64,000 nucleotides of DNA from Microtetraspora niveoalba (GTDB taxonomy: Bacteria > Actinomycetota > Actinomycetes > Streptosporangiales > Streptosporangiaceae). Where the stretch lies: positions 18,206-82,205 of the forward strand of contig NZ_BBYM01000050.1 in NCBI RefSeq assembly GCF_001570405.1, read 5' to 3'. The translations under genes were made by a program, and so were the position numbers. This document shows positions 1 to 10,014 of this stretch, piece by piece; within the stretch, counting starts at the first letter, position 1; every line of letters begins with the position of its first letter. The notes under the pieces are model-generated. The model was not told the origin of the DNA, did not search any database, and saw only the letters and a program-made list of their open reading frames with translations.

Positions 1-396
1 GCGGTGCTCGGCTGGCCCGTGCTGGCCCGCATCGCCCGGTCGGCGGTCATCCAGGCGAAGCACCAGGACTACGTGCAGGCGGCGCGTGCCCTCGGTGCCG
101 GGCCGTTCCGGATCGTCTTCAAGCACCTGCTGCCGAACTCGCTGGCCCCGATCCTGGTGTACGCCACGATCACGATCGGCAGCTACATCGGCGCCGAGGC
201 GACGCTGTCGCTGCTCGGCATCGGCCTGCGCACGCCCGTCATCTCGTGGGGTATCGCGATCGCGGACCACACCCGGTACATCCGGACCGGCGCGCACGCG
301 ATGCTCTTCCCGGCCGCCTTCCTGTCCCTCTGCGTGCTCACCTTCGTCATGCTGGGCGAAGCCGTGCGCGACGCACTCGACCCGAAGCTTCGCTAG
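1..396 (+). CDS. Peptide ABC transporter permease, DppC/OppC type (3' part)
   Basis: The window opens inside this gene; only about the last 131 residues are present, with the stop at 394-396. It is the inner-membrane permease of a dipeptide/oligopeptide importer. The fragment carries the cytoplasmic EAA loop (ARALGAGPFRIVFKHLLPN) that docks on the ATPase subunits, followed by two hydrophobic segments and the usual family ending (GEAVRDALDPKLR). The dppD-like gene follows after 12 bases with an AGGAGG ribosome binding site, so they are co-transcribed. DppC is preferred over DppB because the C-terminal DALDPKLR motif is typical of the C subunit; the substrate cannot be read from this piece. Confidence 0.93.
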   Translation, partial: AVLGWPVLARIARSAVIQAKHQDYVQAARALGAGPFRIVFKHLLPNSLAPILVYATITIGSYIGAEATLSLLGIGLRTPVISWGIAIADHTRYIRTGAHAMLFPAAFLSLCVLTFVMLGEAVRDALDPKLR

Positions 397-408
397 GAGG
401 CACGTACC

Positions 409-1423
409 GTGACCGAAGTGCTTCCCGAGACCAAGAGCGGCGGCACCGGCGGTGGAGCGCTCCTGGAGGTCGAGAACCTCCAGGTCGAGTTCCACACGCG
501 GGCGGGCGTGGCCAAGGCCGTGAACGGCGTCACCTACAGCGTGAACGCGGGGGAGACGCTGGCCGTGCTGGGCGAGTCCGGCTCCGGCAAGAGCGTCACC
601 GCCCAGACCATCATGGGCATCCTGGACATCCCGCCCGGCAAGATCGTCGGCGGCGAGATCCGCTTCCGCGGGACGGACCTGCTGAAGCTGCCGGAGGACG
701 AGCGCAGGAAGGTCAGGGGCGAGGGCATCGCCATGATCTTCCAGGACGCGCTGTCCGCGCTCAACCCGGTTTTCCCGGTCGGCTGGCAGATCGCCGAGAT
801 GTTCCGGATGCACCGCGGCATGTCCCGGGCCGACGCCAAGAAGAAGGCCGTCGAGCTCATGGACCGGGTGCGCATCCCGGCCGCCAAGGACCGGGTGAGC
901 GACTATCCTCACCAGTTCTCCGGCGGTATGCGCCAGCGCATCATGATCGCGATGTCGATCGCGCTTGACCCCGAGGTGCTGATCGCGGACGAGCCGACCA
1001 CCGCGCTCGACGTGACGGTGCAGGCGCAGATCATGGAGCTGCTCGCCGAACTGCAGCGCGAGAGCAACATGGGCCTGATCCTGATCACCCACGACCTCGG
1101 CGTCGTCGCCGACGTCGCCGACAAGATCGCCGTCATGTACGGCGGGCGGATCGTGGAGAACGCCTCGGTCCACGATCTCTACCGCAACCCGGCGCACCCG
1201 TACACCAAGGGCCTGCTGGAGTCGATCCCCCGGGTCGACCTCAAGGGCCAGGAGCTGTACGCGATCAAGGGGATGCCGCCCAACCTGCTCGACATGCCGA
1301 CGGGCTGCGCGTTCAACCCCCGCTGCCCGTACCGGCAGGAGAAGTGCGTGACCGACGTTCCCCCGCTGCACACGATCAGCGGCACGCGCGGCAGCGCCTG
1401 CCACTTCTGGAGGGAGGTCCTCG

Positions 1424-1440
<17 letters not shown>
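409..1440 (+). CDS. dppD: Peptide ABC transporter ATP-binding protein, DppD/OppD type
   Basis: A 343-residue ATPase subunit that powers peptide import together with the DppF-type protein. Walker A (GESGSGKS) is at about 55-62, then a Q-loop ([10 protein letters not shown]), an ABC signature (FSGGMRQR), Walker B ([11 protein letters not shown]) and the H-loop (ITHDLG). The C-terminal oligopeptide/dipeptide extension has the cysteine-bearing [14 protein letters not shown] segment. The GTG start has an AGGAGG site eight bases upstream. The stop overlaps the next start by 17 bases, implying translational coupling. Full family length, nothing missing. Confidence 0.96.
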
Positions 1441-2443
<1,003 letters not shown>

Positions 2444-2459
2444 CGCCGCCGCTCACGGG

Positions 2460-3512
2460 TCACAGACGCCCGGCCGCCTCAAGGGCGCGCCGGGCGTTCG
2501 CCGTTCCGGCGCCGTACGCGTCGGGGGAGCCGCCGGGCGGTGGCGGGGCGGCACCGAGTCGGAGCGCCCGCCGCACGTCCCGGGCCGGCAGGTCGGGGTA
2601 GCGGGAGCGGACCAGCGCGGCGACGCCGGAGACGAGGGCCGCGGCGGCGCTGGTCCCGTCCGCGGTCACGTAGGAGCCGCGACCCCGGGCGCTGACGATC
2701 TCCGTCCCGGGCGCGGCCAGGGTGAGATAGTCCTGCCGGTTGGAGAAGCCCGCGGGACGCAGCGCCCGGTCCACCGCGCCCACCGCGATCACTCCGGGGT
2801 AGGCGGCGGGGAAGTTCCTCCGGTTCGCCTCGGCGCCGTCGTTGCCGGAGGACGCGACCAGCACGACCTGGCGGGACAGCGCGTACCGGACGGCCCGCTC
2901 CTCGGCCGCCGAGCCCCGGTAGGCGCCGCTGCCCCCGCCGAGCGACATGCTGATCACCTGCGCGCCGTGGTCCACCGCGTACCGGATGCCGCGGGCGACG
3001 GCGTCGCGGCAGACCTCTCCGCCGCCGGTCCAGAGCGGGTCGTCGCCGTCCAGGGTGACCTTGACGGAGAGGATGCGCGCCTCGGGGGCGACGCCGAGGA
3101 CGCCGTACGCGCGGGCCGGGCCGTGTCCGCGTCCCGCGATCAGGGCGGCCATCGCGGTGCCGTGCTTTCCCGGCGACGCGCGGGGAGTGTCGGCGGGAGC
3201 GCTCGCGGGCGACGCGGGGCCGCAGGACGGCCGGGCCCCGGACCCGGAGGTGGTCCCGGTGAGGTCGGGGCCCTGGACGACCGCTCCGGAGAGGTCGGGG
3301 TGCCGGTCGTCGACGCCGGTGTCGAGCACGGCGACCGTGATCCCGGCGCCGCGGGTGGTGCGCCACGCCTCCCTGACCTCCATCGCCTGGAGCGGCCACT
3401 GGCGGGCCCGCATCGTCGCGCCGAGGTCGTCGGAGGGGCCGGCCGTCGCGCCGGTGAGCAGGAAGGCGGCCAGCAGGAGAGGGACGACGCAGAACAGCAG
3501 CGCCGACCTCAT
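2460..3512 (-). CDS. Secreted S8 family serine protease (subtilisin-like)
   Basis: A 350-residue protease. An N-terminal signal peptide (hydrophobic core LLFCVVPLLLAAFLL, cleavage near ATA-G) sends it out of the cell. The catalytic triad is visible: Asp in VAVLDTGVDDRHPDLS, His in GKHGTAMAALIAGRGHG, Ser in DGTSAAAALVSG, with the oxyanion Asn in ASSGNDG. The domain order resembles the mycosins of type VII secretion, but the C-terminal transmembrane anchor of mycosins is absent and no ESX genes are nearby, so a freely secreted enzyme is more likely. Start ATG is preceded by GAGGAGG. It lies 110 bases downstream of the SAM hydroxide adenosyltransferase gene on the same strand. Confidence 0.92.
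   Translation of the reverse strand: MRSALLFCVVPLLLAAFLLTGATAGPSDDLGATMRARQWPLQAMEVREAWRTTRGAGITVAVLDTGVDDRHPDLSGAVVQGPDLTGTTSGSGARPSCGPASPASAPADTPRASPGKHGTAMAALIAGRGHGPARAYGVLGVAPEARILSVKVTLDGDDPLWTGGGEVCRDAVARGIRYAVDHGAQVISMSLGGGSGAYRGSAAEERAVRYALSRQVVLVASSGNDGAEANRRNFPAAYPGVIAVGAVDRALRPAGFSNRQDYLTLAAPGTEIVSARGRGSYVTADGTSAAAALVSGVAALVRSRYPDLPARDVRRALRLGAAPPPPGGSPDAYGAGTANARRALEAAGRL
2466..2497 (+). terminator. Putative terminator hairpin for the peptide transporter operon
   Basis: Perfect 9-bp inverted repeat ACGCCCGGC / GCCGGGCGT with a 14-nt loop, 22 bases after the dppF-like stop. It lies within the last codons of the convergent subtilase gene. There is no long T run, as is usual in high-GC actinomycetes. 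Confidence 0.45.
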
Positions 3513-3622
3513 GCCGTGACGGGCCTCCTCCCCGGGTGCGCGGGCCAGGAAGGGCCAATTCTCGCACGGGCCGGCCGGTCGGAGCCGGTGTTTCGGTGAA
3601 CGGGCCGTCGCGCTCCGTTATC

Positions 3623-4456
3623 TCACTGCTGACTCTTCTGCGACGGCGGCGACAGCCGTACGTGCGCGCCGGGGGGCAGGCCGAGCCGTTCGGACGCGTC
3701 GCCGGAGTTGACCGCGAGCGCGATGAGCCCCGCCGAGTCGGTGAACGCGACCAGGTCCCCGGGCGGCACCGCCGCGAACGTCTCCCGGTACGGCACGGCG
3801 AGCTGGCGCCGGCCGAGCCAGACGCCGATCGTGTCGCCCGCGCGTACGCCCAGGGCGGCGAGGTCCGCCCCCGTGATGGAGAGCTGCACGTTGCCGTGGC
3901 GGTCCACCGACAGCACCTCGCCCTCGACCGCGCCGTCCCGCAGCCGCGAGGTGGGCGCGGGCAGTGAGACCAGCCCGAGGACGTCGATCCGGGGGCCCAC
4001 GTCGGATGGCCGATGCCCGGCGCAGATGTGCGCGGCCACGGGCGCGAAGATGTCCCGCCCGGGGAACGTCGGCGACACCGGCTTGAGGAACAGGTCCTCG
4101 TCGGCGATCTCGTAGGCCGCCTCCGCGCCGCCCGCCGCGTGGACCGCCCAGGACAGCACGCCGTTGTCGGGGCCGAGGAACACCCGCCCGCCCGCCTCCA
4201 CGGCGACCAGGCGGCGGTTGCCGCCCATCGCGGGATCGACGTCCGCGATGTGCACGCCCGGCGGCAGGTACGGCAGGGTCTGCGCCAGGATCGCCGCCCC
4301 ACGCCGCACGTCGCCCTCCGGCACGAGGTGCGCGACGTCGATGATCCGGGCCTGTGGCGCTATTCCGATGATCACTCCGTGGCACGCGGCGACGAACCCG
4401 TCTTCCAGCCCGTAGTCGGTGAGGAGCGTGATAACTGAGGTCACACCAGGTGACAT
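3623..4456 (-). CDS. SAM hydroxide adenosyltransferase (DUF62 family)
   Basis: About 277 residues. This family hydrolyses S-adenosylmethionine to adenosine and methionine and is related to the fluorinase/chlorinase enzymes. Family signatures are clear: N-terminal ITLLTDYGLEDGFVAACHGV, IIDVAHLVPEGDVRRGA, ADVDPAMGG and FLGPDNGVLS, followed by the C-terminal beta domain. No fluorinase or chlorinase partner genes are near, so the hydroxide (hydrolase) activity is assumed. I chose the ATG 28 codons into the longer frame because it begins right before the conserved core and clears the divergent DUF3263 gene. The divergent promoters must lie in the 82 bases between them. Confidence 0.9.
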   Translation of the reverse strand: MSPGVTSVITLLTDYGLEDGFVAACHGVIIGIAPQARIIDVAHLVPEGDVRRGAAILAQTLPYLPPGVHIADVDPAMGGNRRLVAVEAGGRVFLGPDNGVLSWAVHAAGGAEAAYEIADEDLFLKPVSPTFPGRDIFAPVAAHICAGHRPSDVGPRIDVLGLVSLPAPTSRLRDGAVEGEVLSVDRHGNVQLSITGADLAALGVRAGDTIGVWLGRRQLAVPYRETFAAVPPGDLVAFTDSAGLIALAVNSGDASERLGLPPGAHVRLSPPSQKSQQ

Positions 4457-4538
4457 TACGTCCGGCTCTCCGCTCTGAACACCCCGGCGTACCGCGACTA
4501 CCATGAGGGCGGGCCACAAGCCCGCTGAGGAGGAGAGC

Positions 4539-4841
4539 ATGGATACTGCGCCGGTCGGCGGCGAAGGTCCCGCTCCCGAGAACGCCCCCCGACCTCAGGC
4601 ACTCTCGGATCGCGATCGCCAGGTGCTCGCGTTCGAGCGTCAGTGGTGGCGCTACGCGGGAGCCAAGGAACAGGCCATCCGGGAGACCTTCGACATCTCC
4701 GCGACCCGTTACTACCAGATCCTGGGCGAGCTGATCGACCGGGTCGAGGCGATGGAGCACGACCCGATGCTGGTCAAGCGCCTGCGGCGGATGCGTGCCG
4801 CGCGCCGCCGTGATCGCGCCGCCCGCCGCCTGGGCCCTTGA
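4539..4841 (+). CDS. DUF3263 family small protein
   Basis: A 100-residue actinobacterial protein of unknown role. The conserved block runs from LSDRDRQVLAFERQWWRYAG through DISATRYYQILGELIDR to a very basic C-terminus rich in Arg. The helix-turn-helix-like middle and the basic tail suggest nucleic-acid binding, but this is inference. The ATG follows GAGGAGAGC. An upstream in-frame ATG at 4503 has no ribosome site and lies too close to the divergent gene. It ends 25 bases before otsB and is probably co-transcribed with it. Confidence 0.88.
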   Translation: MDTAPVGGEGPAPENAPRPQALSDRDRQVLAFERQWWRYAGAKEQAIRETFDISATRYYQILGELIDRVEAMEHDPMLVKRLRRMRAARRRDRAARRLGP

Positions 4842-4866
4842 CCGTTTTGGGGGTATGTAGCCCGTC

Positions 4867-5700
4867 ATGTCAGATGAGACGACGCCCGTCGAGGCGCTGA
4901 TCAGGACCGAGACCGGGCGCGCCGGGCTGGCCGCCGTGCACGCCGACCCCTCCGGGGCGGTGATCGGCCTCGACTTCGACGGCACGTTGTCGCCCATCGT
5001 GTCCGACCCGGCGTCCGCCCGGATCCACCCCGCCGCCCCCGCCGTGCTCGTACGGCTCGGCGAGCTGGTGCGCTCGGTCGTGATCGTGACCGGCCGCCCG
5101 CCCCTCCAGGCGCTCGCCCTCGGCGAGGCGTCCGGCGGCCCGTCCCTCGCCGACGTGCCGGGGCTGGTCGTCCTCGGCCACTACGGCATGGAGCGATGGG
5201 AGCGCGGCGAGGTCACCGCGCCGCCCCCGCCGCCCGGTCTCGACCGCGTACGGGCCGAGCTGCCCGCGATCACGCGGCCCTTCGACGGCGTCCTGATCGA
5301 GGACAAGGGACGGGGGGTGGCCGTGCACACCCGTACGGCCGCCGACCCCGAGGGGGCGCTGCTGGCGCTCGCCGAGCCGGTGGCGAAGCTGGCCGCCGCG
5401 TCCGGACTGATCGTCGAGCCGGGACGGCTGGTCCTGGAGCTCCGGCCGCCCGGCATGGACAAGGGGAAGGCTCTGCGCGCGTTCCTCGCCGAGCGCGCGG
5501 CCCGGTCCGTCATGTTCTTCGGGGACGACCTGGGCGACATCGCGGCCTTCGACGCGGTGGCGGCCTCCGGCGTCCCGGGGGTGCGGGTGTGCAGCGGCTC
5601 CGCCGAGGTCACCCGGCTGGTCGAGCACGCCGACGCCGTCGTGGACGGCCCTGAGGGCGTCGTACGGTTCCTCGGCGCGCTCGCGTCCCGGATCGGCTGA
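4867..5700 (+). CDS. otsB: Trehalose-6-phosphate phosphatase
   Basis: A 277-residue HAD-superfamily phosphatase that completes trehalose synthesis. HAD motif I is GLDFDGTLSPIV (nucleophile and acid/base Asp), motif II IVTGRP, and motif III/IV FFGDDLGDIAAFDAV with its metal-binding aspartates. The cap-domain region is the usual OtsB size. The partner synthase otsA lies about 2 kb away on the opposite strand, separated by a secreted protein gene and an exporter gene, so the two enzymes are not in one operon here. No regulatory site is obvious beyond co-transcription with the DUF3263 gene. Confidence 0.94.
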   Translation: MSDETTPVEALIRTETGRAGLAAVHADPSGAVIGLDFDGTLSPIVSDPASARIHPAAPAVLVRLGELVRSVVIVTGRPPLQALALGEASGGPSLADVPGLVVLGHYGMERWERGEVTAPPPPPGLDRVRAELPAITRPFDGVLIEDKGRGVAVHTRTAADPEGALLALAEPVAKLAAASGLIVEPGRLVLELRPPGMDKGKALRAFLAERAARSVMFFGDDLGDIAAFDAVAASGVPGVRVCSGSAEVTRLVEHADAVVDGPEGVVRFLGALASRIG

Positions 5701-5781
5701 CGTACCGCGCGCGCACGCGCTGGACGGCCGGCGAACCGCCTTAAATCGAACTGCAAGTGCTCACACCTACGCTTTCCGGTC

Positions 5782-6393
5782 ATGGATAAAAGAGCGATCG
5801 CGATGGTCGCGGCCGGGCTCGCCGGAGTCGCCGCACTGTCCCTCCCCTCGGCCGCGTCCGCCTCCGCGCAGGGCACAGCGCAGGGCACCAAGGAGCTGCG
5901 CCTGCGCGCGGGCCTGACGTTGCGGATCCCCACGGCCTGGAAGGTGTACAAGGTCGACAAGGACTGGACCCGGGTCGTGACCGGCGCGTGCCCGACGGCG
6001 GGCACCTCCCGGTTCGGCTTCCGCGACTCGGGATGCCGCAGCTTCTGGGTCATGGGCCCCGAGGCGATCAAGGTCGGGCACGAGCACTTCGACGCGTACA
6101 CGCCGGACGAACCCTTCTATCCGGCCAGCGACGTCGGCCCCTGCCCGTACGACAAGAAGTTGTGGCTCGGCCAGATGACCCTCGCGGACAAGGGGCTGGC
6201 CCAGGTCGGCCGCGGCCACAAGGCGCACTATCGCGCCTGGTCGGCCAGGTGCGTCTCTCCCACGTCGCACAAGAACAAGGGACGACGCTTCACCCAGCGC
6301 GAGTGGTTCCTGCCCACGTCGAAGATCCTGTTCGTCGACCAGTGGAAGACCCCGGGCCTGCCGGCGATCCTCAGGAAGGCGACCTGGAGCTGA
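5782..6393 (+). CDS. Secreted protein of unknown function
   Basis: A 203-residue protein with a clean Sec signal peptide (basic MDKR, hydrophobic stretch, cleavage after ASASA). The mature part has four cysteines (in GACPTAG, DSGCRSF, GPCPYD, SARCVSP) that could form two disulfides. It is rich in Trp, Tyr and Lys (KVYKVDKDWTRV, YRAWSARC, KILFVDQWK). No domain is recognised. Its last 23 bases overlap the convergent MFS gene. The start has no clear Shine-Dalgarno; a TACGCT hexamer about 13 bases upstream may be a -10 box of a nearly leaderless transcript (weak). Confidence 0.8.
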   Translation: MDKRAIAMVAAGLAGVAALSLPSAASASAQGTAQGTKELRLRAGLTLRIPTAWKVYKVDKDWTRVVTGACPTAGTSRFGFRDSGCRSFWVMGPEAIKVGHEHFDAYTPDEPFYPASDVGPCPYDKKLWLGQMTLADKGLAQVGRGHKAHYRAWSARCVSPTSHKNKGRRFTQREWFLPTSKILFVDQWKTPGLPAILRKATWS

Positions 6394-7546
6394 GGATCCC
6401 GCCGCAGGCCAGCAGGATCAGCGCGGGCACGAGCAGGAAGGCCGTGTGCGTGCCGAACCCGTCGCCCAGCGCTCCGAGGACGAACGGCCCGCCTCCGGAG
6501 CCGACGCTGCCCCAGATCGACGCGGCCCCGGACGCCATGTCGGGACGGCCGCCCGACGCGTCGATGACCCGGGACAGGGCCATCGGGAAGTGGACCGAGA
6601 TGCCGAGGCCGCTCAGCGCCAGCCCGGCGTAGGCCGCCGGCGCCGCCGAGCTGGTCCAGAAGATCGCCCACCCGGCCAGGGTCACGGCGAGCGCGCCGAG
6701 CAGCACGGCCGACGCGGGATGGCGCAGCGCCAGCCGGGCGCCGCCGAACCGTCCGGCGGCGACCCCGGCCAGCATCGCGGTCAGCCCGGTCGCCGCCTCG
6801 GCCGCCGTCAGGCCGGTCCGCTGGGCGAGCAGCTCGGCGGCCCACAGGTTGAACGTGAACTCCAGGGCCACGCAGCACAGCAGGACCGCGCCCGCGACGT
6901 GGAACCGCCGGCCGTACGGCGCCCGCCGTGCGCCGGCGGGCGGCTCCGGCGCCTGTTCCGGGGCCGGAGGCGGGGCGGGCACCCACACCCGGCGCATGGT
7001 CAGGGCGAGGATCGCGGTCGCGACGACGGGCACGTAGAGCGCGGAGCGCCACCCGAGCGCGGACCCGGCCGCCAGGCTGAACAAGTACGAGACGGCGATG
7101 CCGGCCGTCACCCCGACGGCGTTGGCCTCGCTGATCGCGGCGGGCCCGGCGGGGCCGTGGTGGTCGCTGAGCACGGCCATCGCGGCGTAGAGGGCCACCG
7201 AGGACGCGCCGCCGGCCAGCAGATAGCCGAGCAGCGTCACGGGGAGCGCGTGGCCGAGCGCCACGGTGACCATGCCGGCGTTCATGCCCGCGAGCCCGCC
7301 CCACGTGACGGCCCGCCGCCCGAACCGCGCCGTCAGCGCGGGCAGGGACAACCCGGCGGCGATGCCGCCGACCGCTATGGCGGTGCCGTGCAGCCCTGCG
7401 GCGGCCTGGGAGAGGCCGAGCTCCGCCCTGAGCGTGGGAAGCGCGGCCGAGAGCCCGTAGAGGTACGTGGCGAAGGTGGCGAGCTGGAGGTAGATCAGCC
7501 AGGTGGGCCGGTCCCTGGAGAGCCTGGCCGCCGCGACGGTGGTCAC
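6371..7546 (-). CDS. MFS transporter
   Basis: About 391 residues with 12 predicted membrane helices. The loop after TM2 carries the MFS motif ([15 protein letters not shown]), and a cytoplasmic Pro/Ala/Glu-rich linker ([19 protein letters not shown]) separates the halves. The overall pattern is of cyanate/nitroimidazole-type or drug-efflux MFS members; the substrate is unknown. I prefer the GTG at 7546, which has GGGGGA seven bases upstream, over the ATG seven codons earlier, which has no ribosome site. It overlaps the convergent secreted-protein gene by 23 bases and lies 85 bases downstream of otsA on the same strand. Confidence 0.88.
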   Translation of the reverse strand: MTTVAAARLSRDRPTWLIYLQLATFATYLYGLSAALPTLRAELGLSQAAAGLHGTAIAVGGIAAGLSLPALTARFGRRAVTWGGLAGMNAGMVTVALGHALPVTLLGYLLAGGASSVALYAAMAVLSDHHGPAGPAAISEANAVGVTAGIAVSYLFSLAAGSALGWRSALYVPVVATAILALTMRRVWVPAPPPAPEQAPEPPAGARRAPYGRRFHVAGAVLLCCVALEFTFNLWAAELLAQRTGLTAAEAATGLTAMLAGVAAGRFGGARLALRHPASAVLLGALAVTLAGWAIFWTSSAAPAAYAGLALSGLGISVHFPMALSRVIDASGGRPDMASGAASIWGSVGSGGGPFVLGALGDGFGTHTAFLLVPALILLACGGILSSRSPS

Positions 7547-7631
7547 GCGCTGATCCCCCGCTTTCATCCCGAACGCAGGCAGACCGTACCACCCGAGATC
7601 AAAGGCGGACAGTGGCCTCAGCGGTGGGCAG

Positions 7632-9059
7632 TCAGGACAGAGCGGCGAGCTGCTCCGCGAGCCACGATCGCGGGGGGAGCGCGGTGGCCGCGACGCGCAG
7701 CCGCGCGCACCGCTCCGCCCGCTCGTCCTCCGGCATGACCAGCGCCTCGTGCAGCGCGGCCGCCGTACCCGAGACGTCGAAGGGGTTGACCAGCAGCGAG
7801 TCGGCGCCGAGCTCGGCGGCGGCCCCCGCCTCCCGCGAGAGCACGAGCGCGCACCGGGGCGACAGGAGCGGGCCCTCCTTGGCGACCAGGTTCATGCCGT
7901 CGCGGATCGGGTTGACCAGCAGCACGTCGGCCAGCCGGTACGCCGCGAGCGAGCGGGGATAGTCGTCGTGCACGTTGAGGATGAGCGGGTCCCAGTCCTC
8001 GGTCGCGTACGCGTCCTCGATCTCCTTGGCGCAGCGCTGCACGGCGGCCGTGTACTCGCGGTACTCCGGCAGGTCGTGGCGGGACGGGTAGGCGAAGGCG
8101 AGGTGGACCACCTTGCCGTGCCACTCGGGGTGCTCGGCCAGGAACTCCCGGTAGGCCATCAGGCCGCGGACGATGTTCTTGGACAGCTCGGTGCGGTCGA
8201 TGCGGACGATCAGCCGCCGGTCGCCCACCTGCTGCTTGAGCGCGGTCATGTGCGACTCGACGTCCGGCTCGGCCGCCCTGGCCCGCAGGGCCTCGCCGTC
8301 CACGCCGAGCGCGTGCACGCCGACGCGCGTCGTCCGGCCCTCGTACGTGACCGTGCGGCCGGCCCGGTCCACCCGCGCGCCCAGGATCGCGGCGCAGCAG
8401 TCCATGAACGCGTCCGCCCAGCGGGCGGTGAGGAACCCGGCGTGGTCGGCCCCCAGGATGCCGCACAGCACCTCGGCGGCGACGTCGTCGGGCAGGAGCG
8501 AGAAGTACTCGGGCGGAGCCCACGGCGTGTGCGAGAAGTGGGCGATCCGCACGTCGGGCCGTTCGACCCGCAGCATGGCCGGGGCCAGCGTGAGGTGGTA
8601 GTCCTGGATCGCCACCTTGGCGCCGTGCGCGGCCTCCTCGGCCAGCGCGAGCGCGAACGCGCCGTTGTACTCCTGGTAGGAGGCCCACTCGCGCCGGAAG
8701 CGCCGGTCGAAGTGCGGGCTGGTCGGGGTGTTGTAGAGCAGGTGGTTGACGAACCACAGGGTCGAGTTCGCGATCGCGTTGTAGGCCCGGTGGAAGGTCG
8801 TCGGGGGGATGTCCAGCATCCGCAGCCGTCCGGTGTCGTACCCCGCCTGGTCGAGCCGCCCGCCGGGCGCGAGCCGCACCGCGCCGCGGTCGCCGTCGGA
8901 GAGCGCCGCGCAGACCCAGAGCATGTCCGAGCCCTTGAACGCCTCGGACAGGCCGGAGACGAGTCCGCCGCCGCCGCGGCGCATGGTGAGCGCGCCGTCG
9001 TCCGACAGGGTGAACGAGACCGGCCCCCGGTTGGAGGCGATCAGCACGTTGCTGCTCAT
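7632..9059 (-). CDS. otsA: Trehalose-6-phosphate synthase (GT20)
   Basis: A 475-residue glycosyltransferase making trehalose 6-phosphate from a nucleotide-glucose and glucose 6-phosphate. GT20 landmarks: N-terminal [10 protein letters not shown] and the GGGGLVSGL loop, then [52 protein letters not shown] and [10 protein letters not shown]. The RTELSKN version of the donor-site loop differs from the Gram-negative RLDYSKG form, as I recall for other actinomycete OtsA proteins. ATG preferred over a GTG one codon upstream. Faces the sigma-factor gene divergently over 89 bases. Confidence 0.94.
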   Translation of the reverse strand: MSSNVLIASNRGPVSFTLSDDGALTMRRGGGGLVSGLSEAFKGSDMLWVCAALSDGDRGAVRLAPGGRLDQAGYDTGRLRMLDIPPTTFHRAYNAIANSTLWFVNHLLYNTPTSPHFDRRFRREWASYQEYNGAFALALAEEAAHGAKVAIQDYHLTLAPAMLRVERPDVRIAHFSHTPWAPPEYFSLLPDDVAAEVLCGILGADHAGFLTARWADAFMDCCAAILGARVDRAGRTVTYEGRTTRVGVHALGVDGEALRARAAEPDVESHMTALKQQVGDRRLIVRIDRTELSKNIVRGLMAYREFLAEHPEWHGKVVHLAFAYPSRHDLPEYREYTAAVQRCAKEIEDAYATEDWDPLILNVHDDYPRSLAAYRLADVLLVNPIRDGMNLVAKEGPLLSPRCALVLSREAGAAAELGADSLLVNPFDVSGTAAALHEALVMPEDERAERCARLRVAATALPPRSWLAEQLAALS

Positions 9060-9148
9060 CACAGCCGACCCTACCGGGCCGGACCGGCGAAAATCGCGAT
9101 CGTCGCCAATAGGATGTCAGGGAACCGCGTGCGCCCCCACGAGGCGGG

Positions 9149-9712
9149 ATGAGAACAGAGATGGCACTGGACGAGACGACCGAGGAACTGGCCCGATCGG
9201 CCGCCCAGGGCGATCACCGATCCCTCGGTGAGCTGCTGCGCAGGATCGAGCCGGACGTGCTGCGGCACTGCGAGCGGCTGCTGCCGTACCGGCAGGACGC
9301 GGAGGAGGCCGCGCAGGACACCCTGCTCGCGGTGGCCCGCAACATCGGCAGGTTCGAGGGCCGGGCCAAGTTCAGCACCTGGCTGCACATCGTGACCGCG
9401 AACTGCGCCCGCACCACGTACCGCTCGCTGAAGCGGCGGTCGTCCGAGCAGGCGGAGGAGCTGCCGGAGCAGCGTCCCGACCCGCGCCGGGTCAGCGTGA
9501 TCGCCGGGTCGCGGCTCGACCTGCTGGACGCGATGGAGGCGCTGGAGGCGGAGAAGCCGGACCTCGCGCAGGCGCTGGTGCTGCGCGACATCTGCCAGCT
9601 CGACTACGCGGAGGTGGCCGAGCAGCTGCGCATCCCGCTTGGCACCGCCAAGTCCCGCATCCATCAGGCGCGCAAGTACGTGCAGACGGCCCTGGGCGAG
9701 GCGTACGGCTGA
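9149..9712 (+). CDS. RNA polymerase sigma factor, ECF-like sigma-70 family
   Basis: A 187-residue alternative sigma factor. Region 2 spans about residues 15-85 (RQDAEEAAQDTLLAVARNI, then FEGRAKFSTWLHIVTANCA) and region 4 is the C-terminal helix-turn-helix (LDYAEVAEQLRIPLGTAKSRIHQAR). No anti-sigma gene is adjacent, so it is either constitutive or controlled from elsewhere. It sits between otsA (divergent) and the SAM-riboswitch operon. A second start (ATG at 9161) is possible. Its regulon cannot be told from the sequence. Confidence 0.92.
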   Translation: MRTEMALDETTEELARSAAQGDHRSLGELLRRIEPDVLRHCERLLPYRQDAEEAAQDTLLAVARNIGRFEGRAKFSTWLHIVTANCARTTYRSLKRRSSEQAEELPEQRPDPRRVSVIAGSRLDLLDAMEALEAEKPDLAQALVLRDICQLDYAEVAEQLRIPLGTAKSRIHQARKYVQTALGEAYG

Positions 9713-9862
9713 TCGTCTTACCTGGCAACGCTTCTGGTCTCAGATAGTGAGACGTCGGATCGGACACCGGGGACGACAAGGTACAGTGCTAGGGAACGTC
9801 CCGCCGATGATCAAGCGGGGCGTGACCCGCGGCATGCCCGCGGGAGACACAACTGAACATTG

Positions 9863-9998
9863 CTCATCCAGAGGGGTGGAGGGACCGGCCCTGCGAAGCC
9901 CCGGCAACCCTCCCGGTGTCCGTGCTCGTGACCACGAGGCCGGCCGGGACAGGTGCCAATTCCGGCTCGTGACCAGGGTGGCCACGAGCGAAGATGAG
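9863..9998 (+). promoter_or_regulatory. SAM-I (S-box) riboswitch upstream of threonine-synthase-like gene
   Basis: The S-box core is plainly readable: GAGGGGTGGAGGGACCGGCC, then CGAAGCCCCGGCAACC, and further on GGTGCCAATTCC. P1 is formed by CTCATC (9863-9868) and GATGAG (9993-9998). The 3' strand of P1 abuts and partly overlaps the purine-rich ribosome site GAGGGAAAGG of the next gene, and no T-run terminator intervenes. This points to translational shut-off when SAM binds. It also argues against the in-frame ATG at 9994, which lies inside P1. A TACAGT hexamer at 9782-9787 could be the -10 box (weak). Confidence 0.93.
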
Positions 9999-10014
9999 GG
10001 AAAGGCCTCGCTTC

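Noticed and set aside
2460..3512. Type VII secretion mycosin
   Set aside because: No C-terminal membrane anchor and no ESX genes in the neighbourhood; called only as a secreted subtilase.
3623..4456. Fluorinase or chlorinase
   Set aside because: No halometabolite genes nearby and the general DUF62 pattern fits the hydroxide adenosyltransferase.
9994..10014. Upstream ATG for the threonine-synthase-like gene
   Set aside because: The codon lies within the P1 stem of the SAM riboswitch and has no ribosome site; the ATG at 10015 has AAAGG.
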